DNA of 64,000 nt from Rhodococcus wratislaviensis. Its GTDB lineage: Bacteria; Actinomycetota; Actinomycetes; Mycobacteriales; Mycobacteriaceae. Position 1 is the first letter of the stretch, and each line of letters starts with the position of its first letter. This document shows, piece by piece, positions 1-8,746 of the stretch. The notes below the pieces were generated by a model. It saw nothing but the letters and a program-made list of their open reading frames with translations, was not told the DNA's origin and made no database searches. Where the stretch lies: NCBI RefSeq assembly GCF_900455735.1, contig NZ_UAUI01000001.1, positions 620,001 through 684,000 on the forward strand, read 5' to 3'. The translations under genes were made by a program, and so were the position numbers.

Positions 1-271
1 GTCCGGGCAGTGGTGAACGTACTGGACGGCGGGTTGGTGAACCCAGTTGGTTCCGTATATCAGTCCCGCGAATGGGATCGGAACCACGAGGGCCAGCAAC
101 AGGCAGCGAGCTTTCCGCAGCGGTCACCGCCCCGACGACCGTCCCCACGAAGGTGAGCGCGGCGAGCACCCACAGTGCGCGGGCCACCACTACCGCATGT
201 CTGATCTGGACGACCGAGCCACCAACGACCAGCAAGGCACCAAGCCAGAGGGGGCGGGTCCAAGTGGGCAT
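1..271 (-). CDS. Membrane protein, N-terminal part, frameshifted, cut by window edge
   Basis: Reading leftward from the ATG at 271, the first ~45 residues are strongly hydrophobic (WLGALLVVGG; ALWVLAALTFVGTVVGAV), giving two membrane helices. A GGGAGG ribosome site lies about 12 bases upstream of the ATG. Around positions 105-120 the natural-looking protein moves to another frame: after VGAVTA, the sensible continuation is LLALVVPIPFAGLIYGTNW, one base out of phase, while the original frame continues as low-quality sequence. I infer a single-base frameshift (decay or sequencing error). The product is an unidentified integral membrane protein that continues beyond the left edge. Confidence 0.5.
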   Translation of the reverse strand, partial: MPTWTRPLWLGALLVVGGSVVQIRHAVVVARALWVLAALTFVGTVVGAVTAAESSLPVAGPRGSDPIRGTDIRNQLGSPTRRPVRSPLPG

Positions 272-670
272 GGCGGCGCGGGTCCTCCCAACGTTCGGCG
301 GGCGTGAAGTCACATGGGCGCACAATCGGCCCATGCGGCTGATCGCGCCGATGTTGACCCGCCCCCGGGTGAACCACCGGAGGCAACGGACGGCGCCTGG
401 GCAGCGGAAATGAAGTGCGTCGGTTGGCGCATCCCGCGACAACCTGCCAGGGCAATGGGTCGGAGGCGATGACCGCGGGCATGTTCGAGATCCGGCGGCG
501 ACGCTCCTGGGTCGGAATCCATCACGCGTGGGCGTCATCCCCCGCGCTCCTGGCCCTGGTGACAACTCGGCGGGCCCACTTCTGCCGCGAATTGCCGCCA
601 TCACCGGCCCGACCGGAGGACAATGGAGTTCGCCGGAAACTTCACGCGTTGCCCGGGAAGGGAAACGGTC
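272..670. other. Intergenic region, no gene seen
   Basis: Nothing here has convincing codon bias or a recognisable domain on either strand. It separates the leftward membrane gene from the rightward DUF7144 gene and should hold both promoters. I could not pick out promoter boxes with confidence. Confidence 0.4.
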
Positions 671-1099
671 ATGTCCGAGGAATCTGTGGTCAAACGCGGT
701 GTGGCGCAAGGGTCCGCGATGGGTGGCGCGGTTCTGCTGGTTACCGTCGGTGTCCTCGAGCTACTCCAGGGCCTGTCCGCGATCTCCAAGGATGAGGTAA
801 TAGTCACCGGAGTCGACTACACCTACCAATTCGACCTCACCGCATGGGGGTGGACCCACCTGGTTCTCGGCGCGATCGTTACCGCCGCCGGAATCGCCCT
901 GTTCACCGGTGCCGCCTGGGCGAGAGGGGGCGCCATGGTGATCTGCGCAATCTCGATCCTCGTCAACTTCCTCTGGTTGCCCTACTACCCCATGTGGGCG
1001 ATCACGATCATCGCCCTCAACGCCGTGGTGATTTGGGCCGTCTCGACCTGGCACCCCGACAGAGACGGAGCCGCACGGCCATATCGACCGGCGAGATAA
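671..1099 (+). CDS. DUF7144 family four-helix membrane protein
   Basis: The protein has about 142 residues and four hydrophobic segments (GGAVLLVTVGVLELLQGL; THLVLGAIVTAAGIALF; GAMVICAISILVNFLWL; AITIIALNAVVIWAV). Between helices 1 and 2 lies YTYQFDLTAWGW, the signature of the actinobacterial DUF7144 family, whose function is unknown. I chose the ATG at 671 because GGGAAGGGAAA precedes it; an earlier in-frame ATG at 623 would add a non-hydrophobic leader. A fragment of a second member lies at 2523-2600, just past the antiporter, so the pair may once have flanked it. Confidence 0.85.
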   Translation: MSEESVVKRGVAQGSAMGGAVLLVTVGVLELLQGLSAISKDEVIVTGVDYTYQFDLTAWGWTHLVLGAIVTAAGIALFTGAAWARGGAMVICAISILVNFLWLPYYPMWAITIIALNAVVIWAVSTWHPDRDGAARPYRPAR

Positions 1100-1242
1100 A
1101 CGGCTAGCGACAACGAACAGTGCGGCAGGCATTTCCGCAACCTATGAGGACGACGATGGGACAGGAGATTCATCATGCGGATCGAGGGTTGCGGTCTCAC
1201 GACACGACCTCGCGCCACGCCGACATCGACCGAGAATGACGC

Positions 1243-2499
1243 GTGGCCGCCATGACGTGGGCGCTGCCCGCGATCGCCGTGATCCTGCTCGGCTTCGCGG
1301 CGATCTCCCGGCGCGTGGCGGGCACGCCGATCACCGCCCCGATCGTCTTCACCGTCACCGGGCTGCTGCTCGGCGTGGAGGCGGCCGGAGTGGTCGACGT
1401 GCACGCCACCGCCGAGATCGTCAAACTGCTCGCCGAGGTGACCCTGGCGTTGGTGCTGTTCTCCGACGCTGCACACGTCGACCTGACCGAACTCCGCACC
1501 GAGATTTCCTTACCTGCGCGACTTCTCGGTATCGGCCTGCCACTGACCATCGCGGCCGGATTCGGTGCCGCCGCGATCGCGCTCGGCGATCTCGCCTGGC
1601 CCGAGGCGTTGCTGCTCGCAGTGATCCTCGCCCCCACCGACGCCGCGCTCGGTCAGGCCGTGGTCACCCTCCCCGTGCTGCCGATGCGGATACGCCAGGG
1701 CTTGAACGTCGAAAGCGGCCTCAATGACGGTATCTGTGTGCCGTTGTTCCTGATCGTGCTCGCGATCGCGCAAGCCGAAGCGGGTGCGATCGGCGACGGT
1801 GCGGCCGCCCGTCTGGTCACCGAGCAAATTGGTTACGGGGTCGTCGCCGGGGTCGGGGCAGGCGTACTCGCCGCCGCCGTCCTGGTGACGGCCAGTCGGC
1901 GCCACGCCCTCGATCCACTGTGGGCGCACACCGTGCCGGTGACCGCAGCACTGCTCGCCTACACCGCCGCCGTGCCGCTGGGCGGTTCCGGATTCATCGC
2001 CGCGTTCGTCGGCGGACTGACCTTCGGCGCACTCCGGCGCCGCGCCGACGTCGACGACGACGCCGGGCACATGATCGACGAGACCGGTGACCTGTTCAGC
2101 GCCGTGACCTTCATCGTCTTCGGCGCCGTGCTGCTCGGTCCCGCACTCGGTCGTCTCTCCTGGGCCGTGCTCGGATACGCCGTCGTGAGCCTGACCGTCG
2201 TCCGGATGATTCCCGTCGCACTGTCCCTTGTCGGCACCCATCCACGCGCCCCGACCGTGGCCTTCCTCGGCTGGTTCGGGCCCCGAGGACTCGCCACCAT
2301 CGTCTTCGCCATCCTCATCATCGAAGAACCGGGCGAACTACCCCACGAACAACTGCTCCTGACCACCGCGGTGATCACGATCGCTCTCTCCGTCCTGGCG
2401 CACGGACTCACCGCCGCTCCCCTCGCCGCCCGCTACGCCGCCTGGGCCCGGGCCCACCCCCGCCCGGAGAACCGACCTGCCCCAGATCCTCGAAGGTGA
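1243..2499 (+). CDS. Cation:proton antiporter, CPA1 (Na_H_Exchanger) family
   Basis: This is a polytopic membrane protein of 418 residues, the usual length for bacterial CPA1 exchangers, with about 12 hydrophobic segments. The motif LAPTDAALGQAVV around residues 128-140 and NVESGLNDGICVP around 154-166 contain the acidic residues (including the ND pair) that bind Na+ or H+ in this family. The family exchanges cytoplasmic Na+, Li+ or K+ for H+ at the inner membrane; the ion cannot be read from sequence. The start is GTG at 1243; another in-frame ATG lies three codons later. It ends in a hydrophilic, Pro-rich tail. It appears to be a single-gene unit. Confidence 0.88.
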   Translation: MAAMTWALPAIAVILLGFAAISRRVAGTPITAPIVFTVTGLLLGVEAAGVVDVHATAEIVKLLAEVTLALVLFSDAAHVDLTELRTEISLPARLLGIGLPLTIAAGFGAAAIALGDLAWPEALLLAVILAPTDAALGQAVVTLPVLPMRIRQGLNVESGLNDGICVPLFLIVLAIAQAEAGAIGDGAAARLVTEQIGYGVVAGVGAGVLAAAVLVTASRRHALDPLWAHTVPVTAALLAYTAAVPLGGSGFIAAFVGGLTFGALRRRADVDDDAGHMIDETGDLFSAVTFIVFGAVLLGPALGRLSWAVLGYAVVSLTVVRMIPVALSLVGTHPRAPTVAFLGWFGPRGLATIVFAILIIEEPGELPHEQLLLTTAVITIALSVLAHGLTAAPLAARYAAWARAHPRPENRPAPDPRR

Positions 2500-2522
2500 T
2501 CCCCGCACCCTCAGCCGCGCGA

Positions 2523-2600
2523 TGGATCTCGGTGGGTGTGGAGTACCCCTACCGGTTCGACCTCATCGCCTGGGGCTGGATTCACATCGCCTCCGGGGTA
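2523..2600 (+). pseudogene. DUF7144 gene fragment
   Basis: About 25 codons encode VGVEYPYRFDLIAWGWIHI, clearly matching the loop and second helix of DUF7144 proteins such as the one at 671-1099. No start and no downstream helices are present. The homology stops near 2600, where the opposite-strand APC permease fragment begins, so this is a recombination or deletion scar. Confidence 0.65.
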
Positions 2601-2855
2601 GGAGGGGTACCGCGCTCCCAACTTCGCGACGGCATAGCCCTGCAAGGTGGCCACCACCCCGGCCAGCAGGAACGACAGCCACACCGCGGAACCGGCCACG
2701 GCCCCGGCCTCTCCGAGGAGAGCGAAGATGCCGGCTCCGACCATCGAACCGACGCCGAGAAACGCGGCGCCGCGCACAGTCATGGCCCGGGCGCCTGCGG
2801 GGGCGGCCTCGCCTGCGTCACGTCCATCGAGCGGTTCACGGGCCAATGGCGGCAA
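2600..2855 (-). pseudogene. APC-family amino acid permease, N-terminal fragment
   Basis: Leftward from a TTG at 2855 the reading frame gives RGAAFLGVGSMVGAGIFALL and then a second helix (VWLSFLLAGVVATLQGYAVA) and GARYPSYPGG. These are the first two helices of amino acid/polyamine/organocation permeases, including the substrate-backbone-binding GSMVGAGIF helix 1. Only about 85 of the usual ~450 residues remain; at 2600 the frame runs antisense into the DUF7144 fragment. Non-functional as a transporter. Confidence 0.7.
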
Positions 2856-3194
2856 TGCCCTTCATGGCGTTACCGCCACCGTCTACGAGGGGCCGAGACC
2901 TGTCCGATCAGTCCGATATTGAACCGAGATAAAGAATTGAACTGCGCTGTCGTGCCCTCGTTTCCGAATCGAAAAACGTATTTGTTGGGCTGGGCGGGAG
3001 CACAATTCGATAGAGCGTGCGATTGCGCAACGCGTGGGAGGTGAACCGTGTCGGCGCGGTGCCGATCGAGCGGAGGGCCCTGAGCAGCCGTCCTCGCAGG
3101 ACGTGCGACGTGGCTGGTTCGCCGGAACGACTTCGGTTTCGTTGCGGAGATATTCGGAGGGCAGTCGACCATCCCGAGGTCACCGGAGGGCCTG
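2856..3194. other. Intergenic region, no gene seen
   Basis: I see no frame with actinobacterial codon bias over a useful length. The stretch from 2925 to 3030 is less GC-rich than its surroundings and may hold a promoter for the decayed peptidase gene to the right. Confidence 0.35.
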
Positions 3195-3794
3195 ATGACA
3201 TCGATCGCGCATCCGATGCCGGCACCGTTCACCGCCGACGACTACGCCGCCCGTATGACGCGGGTTGTTCACGATGCCGTCGCCGTCGGCCTGGACGGTA
3301 TTCTCGTCACGCCCGGACCTGACCTGGTCTGGTTGGCGGGGTATCGCCGACCGCGATCACCGAACGCCTCACGATTTTGGTGTTGTGCCCGGATCGTATA
3401 CCGACCATGGTGGTTCCCGCGCTCGAGCGGCCTGATGCCGAATCCGCGGAGGGTACGGCTGCGGTGTCGCTCGTCGAATGGGCCGATGGCACCGATCCGT
3501 ATCCGGTGGCCGGTGCACTACTGGACCCTGCAGGCAGATACGGCATCTCCGACATGAGCACATCGTGCAGGCGTCTTTCGCCGGTAGGCGTGAACGCGAG
3601 GTCGCAGCCGAGCTGGCGGGGTTGCTGCGCCGATTCGGGCACGAGCAGCTTGATTTCACCGTCGTCGGATCCGGACCCAACGGCGCCAATCCGCACCACG
3701 AGGCCGGTGACCGGGTGATCGAACGCGGTGACACCGTGGTCCTGGACTCGGTGGAAGCCGGTGTCGGATTCCGCTTCGTCGGTCATGGCAGGCC
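3195..3794 (+). pseudogene. M24-family Xaa-Pro peptidase remnant, frameshifted and internally deleted
   Basis: Three successive frames each carry a recognisable piece. From 3195 comes a creatinase/prolidase N-terminal domain (YAARMTRVVHDAVAVGLDGI, then TPGPDLVWLAGY). From about 3377 it continues one frame over (LCPDRIPTMVVPALERPDAE to LDPAGRYGISD). From about 3565 a third frame carries FAGRREREVAAELAGLLRRF and VVGSGPNGANPHHEAGDRVI, the start of the catalytic pita-bread domain. The part linking the two domains is deleted, and the metal-binding Asp/His/Glu residues farther on are missing. The remnant stops where the LuxR tail at 3795 begins. Confidence 0.75.
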
Positions 3795-4076
3795 TTGAAC
3801 TTTAACACTGCTGTCGCCTACGCCCTCAACGAACCTCACGCGGCGAATGCAGTGGTGCCCTCTTCCGTTTCGCCGCCGCCACTGACCAAACGCGAGCTAC
3901 AGGTCGCCGAGCTGGTCGCCGAGGGCTTGACCAACAAAGCAATCGCCACCCGCCTGGTGATCTCGCCACGCACAGCGCAGGGACACGTCGAGTATGTGCT
4001 GGCCAAGCTCGGTTTCACCTCCCGCGCGCAGGTCGCCGCCTGGTTTGTAGACCGCGGCCCGGGCGTAGGCGGATGA
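3795..4076 (+). pseudogene. LuxR-type HTH tail, C-terminal fragment of a large regulator
   Basis: About 93 codons encode a GerE/LuxR helix-turn-helix: LTKRELQVAELVAEGLTNKA, then RTAQGHVEYVLAKLGFTSRA. The 40 residues on either side closely resemble the C-terminus of the LuxR-ATPase regulator at 39362-41692 (NTAVAYALNE here, AAAYALDEND there), so this is the tail of a lost paralogue. It could start at a TTG (3795) and make a free DNA-binding domain, but no ribosome site supports that. It abuts the M24 remnant. Confidence 0.7.
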
Positions 4077-4267
4077 GTGCGTTTTGGATCGCTTCGCGTC
4101 CTGGCAGGACGCGAAGGGGACCGCCGCTGCCGCCTGAATCGCGAACAGCGGCATGAAAAATCACCCAATTCATGCCCAAAACAACTACGCTGACGCACCT
4201 TCCAGACAAGTTGACAGTGCCCCGAGCGCCGTCTTCCTATTCGGGAACCGCCGCTCGACACCGAGCG

Positions 4268-4942
4268 CTACTCCGCCACAGCACGCCACTCGTCTGTGCG
4301 CTCCGGCGTTGCCTGCGCCAGTGCCTTCAACGTAGCTTCCCGATCAAAATTTTTGCCGTAAACCGGGGTTCCCGGCTGCTGACGCCAGGAATCTTCGACG
4401 GTGCCGGCGTCGACAGGGTCAAAGCCGAGCTGATTGATCAGGTCGAATACCACCTGCTTCTTCAGTGCGTCGTCGCCGGCGACGGGGAGCGCGATCCGGC
4501 CGCTCGACCCCTCCGGTAGGCCCTTCTCGAGAAGGTGCTTCCACCAGATTCCGTTGAATGCCTTGAACACCGGTACGCCGAGGTGTTCTTGCACCCATTC
4601 ACTTTCTACCTGACCGTCTTCGATGGCGGCGATCAATCCGTCTCGCTGCTGCGGGTAGTAGTTGTTGGTCTCGATCACCGGAGCACCATCGGCAGCGCCT
4701 GCGAGCATGCCGGTAGGAAGGTCCACGACGTTCTTCTGCGGGATGCTCACGATCACCAGGTCTGCACCCTCGGCGGCTTCGGTGTTCAGTACCGCCTTTG
4801 CACCGGTCTCTGCCTCGAGGTCTGCGAGGGTGTCGGGTGTCCGAGAGTTCGACACGCGCACATCGTGACCGAGCGCAGTCAGCCTGCGTGTCAGCGTGCC
4901 ACCGATCTGACCAGCTCCGATGATTCCGATGCGCATGTTCAT
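4268..4942 (-). CDS. F420H2:NADP+ oxidoreductase-like NAD(P)-binding protein
   Basis: The protein has 224 residues. It opens with MRIGIIGAGQIGGTLTRRL, a GxGxxG dinucleotide-binding turn, followed by VRVSNSRTPDTL where NADP-preferring members place basic/Ser residues. Later motifs are LVIVSIPQKNV and ETNNYYPQQRDG, typical of the NAD-binding F420-dependent/coenzyme F420 reductase family (COG2085). The family moves hydride between NADPH and a partner cofactor or substrate; the exact substrate is unknown. I chose the ATG at 4942 because AAGGGG lies 4 bases upstream; the ATG two codons later is equally plausible. Confidence 0.82.
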   Translation of the reverse strand: MNMRIGIIGAGQIGGTLTRRLTALGHDVRVSNSRTPDTLADLEAETGAKAVLNTEAAEGADLVIVSIPQKNVVDLPTGMLAGAADGAPVIETNNYYPQQRDGLIAAIEDGQVESEWVQEHLGVPVFKAFNGIWWKHLLEKGLPEGSSGRIALPVAGDDALKKQVVFDLINQLGFDPVDAGTVEDSWRQQPGTPVYGKNFDREATLKALAQATPERTDEWRAVAE

Positions 4943-5605
4943 GTTCCCCTTCGTCGAGTGCCGCGACACTTCGCGACCGCTGCATGCGTCAACAACGGAC
5001 ACCGGCGGATAGTTCCGCATGGGCACATTCAGCTCGACCTGATTCAAATACTTGACAGTTCGGCTCAGACGGCCGACCCGGTGCCGGACGCCGCCGGACT
5101 AACCGGTTCGCCCACCCGGTCGCAGAGTCAGGTGATGGTGTAGCCGAGCTGATAAACAGCGACAACGCCGGCAGCGCAGGGAACGCGTCGGTGGCGCGTT
5201 CGGTGATCGCGATGCAGACACTGCCGGCGAACCGGCCGCGGTAGACGATCCCGCGCGGTGCCGGGCCCATGTGCCAGGCGTCGTGCCCTGCCCCGACAAC
5301 ACAGCGTCGGGGCCGGCAATTACGGCACGTACGGGGAGGAAACGGTTCAAAGGGGTGGACACAGCAGTAGCGCAATGGGCGGGACGCCGCGGACGACGTC
5401 TGACCGTCGCAGAAACCAGCAGATACGTCCAAACACACCTCGATCTGAGCGTGGACATGCAGTCGTCATCACCGGGTAGTGCCCCGAGCTCCGACGACTC
5501 TCCGGTGGCAGCTGGCAGATGCTTGCCTCCATGCGGGGGCGGCAGGTGGAGGCCATGGTGCGCACCACGACCGGCGACGATCCGGGATGCTCTCCGACGG
5601 GTGCT
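4943..5605. other. No intact gene; possible decayed leftward coding piece
   Basis: Leftward frames between about 5330 and 5130 carry a protein-like stretch (GHDAWHMGPAPRGIVYRG, then GSVCIAITERATDAFPALPA, ending near AVYQLGYTIT), but only if one or two frameshifts are allowed. I do not recognise the family. Nothing else here is supported. Confidence 0.25.
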
Positions 5606-6049
5606 CTACATCTTCTCGCCGGGCAGGTTGCTTGCCTGCTCGATCCAGGAACGGAGCTGGCCCTCGTCGAGATCGTCGTCTTCGCGGATGTCGACGTAGC
5701 GCACCTCGTCGTGCTTGGACGCCTTGGGCGGAACAGGGTCCAGCGAGGTCCCTCGGAAGAACTGAAGCTGGACGTACTTCGTGTAGCAGCGGAAGCTGAG
5801 GAACCAGCCCTCGCCGTCGTGCCCGTAAAACGGCTGGTTCCACTTCACGGCCTTGTGCACATCGGGGACGGTCCGCACGATCAGGCGATCGAGCCGCTCG
5901 CCCAGCGAGCGCTTCCACTCGGGCATCGCGGCGATATAGGCCTGCACCGGTCCGTCACCCTCACCCTTCGGGATCTGCGGGTTTCCACCGGAGAGCAGCT
6001 TCGGTTCGGAGCCAGCGTTCTTGTCCGCGTTGTTCCTACTGGTCGGCAT
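5606..6049 (-). CDS. DUF1801 domain protein
   Basis: The protein has 147 residues. A hydrophilic N-terminus (about 35 residues) leads into VQAYIAAMPEWKRSLGERLD, VHKAVKWNQPFYGHDGEGWF and VQLQFFRGTSLDP, the pattern of the DUF1801/YdhG-like fold, whose biochemical role is unknown. The C-terminus is acidic then ends RSWIEQASNLPGEKM. ATG at 6049 is supported by GGAGG five bases upstream. It appears monocistronic. Confidence 0.85.
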   Translation of the reverse strand: MPTSRNNADKNAGSEPKLLSGGNPQIPKGEGDGPVQAYIAAMPEWKRSLGERLDRLIVRTVPDVHKAVKWNQPFYGHDGEGWFLSFRCYTKYVQLQFFRGTSLDPVPPKASKHDEVRYVDIREDDDLDEGQLRSWIEQASNLPGEKM

Positions 6050-7029
6050 CGATCCTCCATCGTCTGTGCTCGTCGAACGGCCGAGGTGGCGGTTTACGCG
6101 TCGAGCTGTGAGCGCCGCCCCCGGCGCCCGGCACCACGAAGGAGCCACCCACTCGAAGCCGGCGGGCGTATGAGACACATTTCGTCGCCGTCCACCACTC
6201 GCGGAGACCGCAGCAGCGCCCACAAAAAGCCCGCCGCGACCCCGCAACCACAACTTACCTACGGTAACTCGCGGAACCGGTGCACCGCGCTCGCGGTATT
6301 CACCAATAGCGCCGAGAGGGGCGGATGGCACCCCGCACCACTCGCACTGAAGATCACGATCATCCGCCGCCGGGTCGGAGCGATTTTGTCGACACGTAAC
6401 CCGGCGGGAACCCGTGCGGAGGTCAACCAACCTGGGACGGTATCGGCGGTCTCGAGGTGGAGCACATCTGTTCAGCGATCCAACGTCGGATCGCGTCGTG
6501 GGAGGTCATGCCAATCACCATCTAGGGGGTACCCGCCGGGGTCGGCGCCCACTCATCCGCCTGCCGGGATTGCGTCCGAACGATGGGTCATCCGAGGAAG
6601 CAGTTTCCACCCGTCTGGAGTCGCAGAACAGTACCTCCGGACGATCACGGGCCGTGGTCGCCTCCCCACCGACACCAAGCACATCCGAGTTGTACTGCGC
6701 TGTCCCGCTTGCCGTTGATGAATCAGGCTCGGCGACGCGGACTTCGGGCGTGATTGCGTCACTGCGATGGGGGGGTTGCGATGTCAGCGGCGTAGACGGT
6801 GAGAGGTCACGGCCTCCAGCCCACCACCTCTGATGACGCGCCGCGACCCACCGCTCGGTGGTGGAGGATGCCGGCGCCCGATTCACCGTCTACCCGGGAA
6901 CGAAGCAGACATCCGGCTCATCGGCACAAACGATGCCGCGCGAGATCACGCTCCCACACACGTCCGTTCGGTCGCGGGGAATGCTGCCCAGATATCGAGC
7001 AAGCCGGCTCCCGGAGCCGGCTCTGCCGA
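6050..7029. other. Nearly 1 kb without a supportable gene
   Basis: Both strands have long open frames here, but they are Arg/Pro/Ser-rich composition artefacts of GC-rich DNA and show no domain. A short leftward stretch near 6513-6430 (MTSHDAIRRWIAEQM) looks protein-like and may be a gene crumb. GC content dips irregularly, consistent with non-coding or long-decayed DNA. Confidence 0.35.
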
Positions 7030-7635
7030 TCAGCAGGCAGCGCCGGTCGATCCCGGGCCCCGAAGATAGTCGATCAGCGTGTCGAGGACGGCTTCGAGAT
7101 CCTCGACACTGCCCGTCGACCGCAGGACCTGCACCCCACCCTGAATTCCCGCGATGAACGCGGACGCGGTGCGCGGCGCATCCACGCCGGCCCGGATCTC
7201 GCCTGCCGCCTGCATCGCCTCGATCCCTGCCGCCACGTGGGTCCGCCACTGCGCCAGCAGTGTTCGGACCACCTCATATGCCCCCGGCGTTCCGCCCGCC
7301 TGGGCCAGCAGCGACCCGAGCGGACAATGCGCCCCCTGAGCGCGGTAGCGGGTGACCAACGCATCCCGCCACCTCAGCCACGCCGCCCACGAGGTCAGCG
7401 CGCCGAGGTGCGGTTGCTGATCGTCGAGGACCCGGCCCGCCTCGTAGACGGCGACGGCAAGCAGCAACTCGTCCTTGCCGCCCGGAAAGTAGTGGAACAG
7501 CTGCCCCTTGCTGGTTCCGGTGATCGCACGGATGTCGTCGAGCGTGACCTGACCGGGCTCACCACCCCGAAGATGAGTCGCGGCACCCTCGACGATGCGC
7601 GCTCTGGTAGCGAGCCCCTTCGCAGTGATCGGCAT
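7030..7635 (-). CDS. TetR/AcrR family regulator
   Basis: The protein has 201 residues. Residues 5-50 form the TetR helix-turn-helix: TRARIVEGAATHLRGGEPGQ, then ITGTSKGQLFHYFPGGKDEL. The C-terminal ligand domain contains CPLGSLLAQ, a feature of the LmrA/YxaF-like TetR group. It faces the SDR at 7749 across a 113-base gap holding a candidate operator, so it probably represses that SDR and itself. ATG 7635 is chosen over an earlier in-frame start because it aligns the HTH normally. Confidence 0.85.
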   Translation of the reverse strand: MPITAKGLATRARIVEGAATHLRGGEPGQVTLDDIRAITGTSKGQLFHYFPGGKDELLLAVAVYEAGRVLDDQQPHLGALTSWAAWLRWRDALVTRYRAQGAHCPLGSLLAQAGGTPGAYEVVRTLLAQWRTHVAAGIEAMQAAGEIRAGVDAPRTASAFIAGIQGGVQVLRSTGSVEDLEAVLDTLIDYLRGPGSTGAAC

Positions 7636-7708
7636 GTCCCGAGGGTAACGCAATTCTGGACCGGCCAACCCTCCATGACTCCACTACCAGCGAACACACC
7701 CAACTTTC

Positions 7709-7724
7709 TGGACTTGCTGGTCCA
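7709..7724. promoter_or_regulatory. Candidate TetR operator (TGGAC inverted repeat)
   Basis: TGGACTTGCTGGTCCA has perfect 5-base arms around a 6-base spacer, 25 bases before the SDR start. A further TGGACC half-site lies at 7657-7662 near the TetR start. A position between divergent regulator and target is typical for TetR autorepressors. Binding is inferred, not shown. Confidence 0.45.
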
Positions 7725-7748
7725 AAAAATACTTTCTACGGTCGGGAC

Positions 7749-8519
7749 ATGACCAATCACCTCAGCAACCGACTGCAGGGCCGCACCGCCCTCGTCACCG
7801 GATCGACCTCCCACATCGGGCGCGCAATCGCCGCCGCCTTCGCCGCCGAAGGCGCCCACGTCATCGTCTCTGGCCGCGACACGACACGCGGGAACGAGAC
7901 CATCGCCGCGATCCACGCGAAAGGAGGCCGCGCGGACTTCCTCGCCGCCGACCTCGACGGCACCTCCGCCACCAGCCACGCCCTCGCCGAGCATGCACTG
8001 CGCCTGACCGGCGGACACCTCGACATCCTGGTCAACAACGCCGGCATCTTCCCGGCCTCCGGCACGATGACCGTCGACGACGACATCGTGGACCGCATCT
8101 ACGCCGTCAACGTCAAGGCACCCCTCTTCCTGGTGCAGGCCCTGGCCCCACACATGACCGACAACGGTGGCGGCGTCGTCATCAACCTCGGCTCATGGGT
8201 GGCCCGCCTCGGCATCCCACACGGCCCCGTCTACGCCTCGTCCAAGGCCGCGATGGAAAGCCTGACCCGATCCTGGGCCGCCGAATTCGGGCCACGGGGA
8301 CTGCGCGTCAACGCCGTCTCCCCCGGCGTCATCCGCCCCACCGGACCCGACACCGACTCCCCCGCCGACACCTTGATGCACTCCACACCCGCCGGCCGAC
8401 CAGGCACCGCCGAAGACATCGCCGGCGCAGTGCTCTACCTCGCCTCCGACGACGCCCGCTTCGTACACGGCACAATCCTCGACGTCGACGGCGGACGCAT
8501 CGGAGTCAACACCGTGTAA
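7749..8519 (+). CDS. Short-chain dehydrogenase/reductase (SDR), target of adjacent TetR
   Basis: This is a classical-length SDR of 256 residues. The cofactor motif is TGSTSHIG (residues 18-25; His replaces the usual second Gly of TGxxxGIG). NNAG is near residue 97, the catalytic Ser lies in INLGSWVARLG, and the Tyr/Lys pair is in YASSKAAM. RVNAVSPGVIRPT follows. The enzyme should oxidise or reduce an alcohol/carbonyl with NAD(P)(H); the substrate is unknown. Its divergent TetR partner suggests induction by its substrate or a related toxic carbonyl. Confidence 0.9.
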   Translation: MTNHLSNRLQGRTALVTGSTSHIGRAIAAAFAAEGAHVIVSGRDTTRGNETIAAIHAKGGRADFLAADLDGTSATSHALAEHALRLTGGHLDILVNNAGIFPASGTMTVDDDIVDRIYAVNVKAPLFLVQALAPHMTDNGGGVVINLGSWVARLGIPHGPVYASSKAAMESLTRSWAAEFGPRGLRVNAVSPGVIRPTGPDTDSPADTLMHSTPAGRPGTAEDIAGAVLYLASDDARFVHGTILDVDGGRIGVNTV

Positions 8520-8746
8520 GTGCCCGCGACACGACGTCCTCGGGAAGGCCGGCTGCGGCCAGGAAATTCAACGCCTCGATCGCCGCAACATCCGAGTCCG
8601 TCACAAGGGTGGTCGGCAGCCGGATGTGCGCGCACACTCGGAGGCCTCGCACCGATCAGCCGGCCGCAACCAACCTGATAGCCGAGCACAACGGTGATCT
8701 GGAGTTGGGGCGGTCCCGACGCGTGGGATGAGTGGGAGATGGCTTG

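Noticed and set aside
6799..7752. Long rightward frame of over 300 codons
   Set aside because: It is antisense to the TetR gene and its upstream region and consists of Arg/Pro/Ser-rich sequence without motifs.
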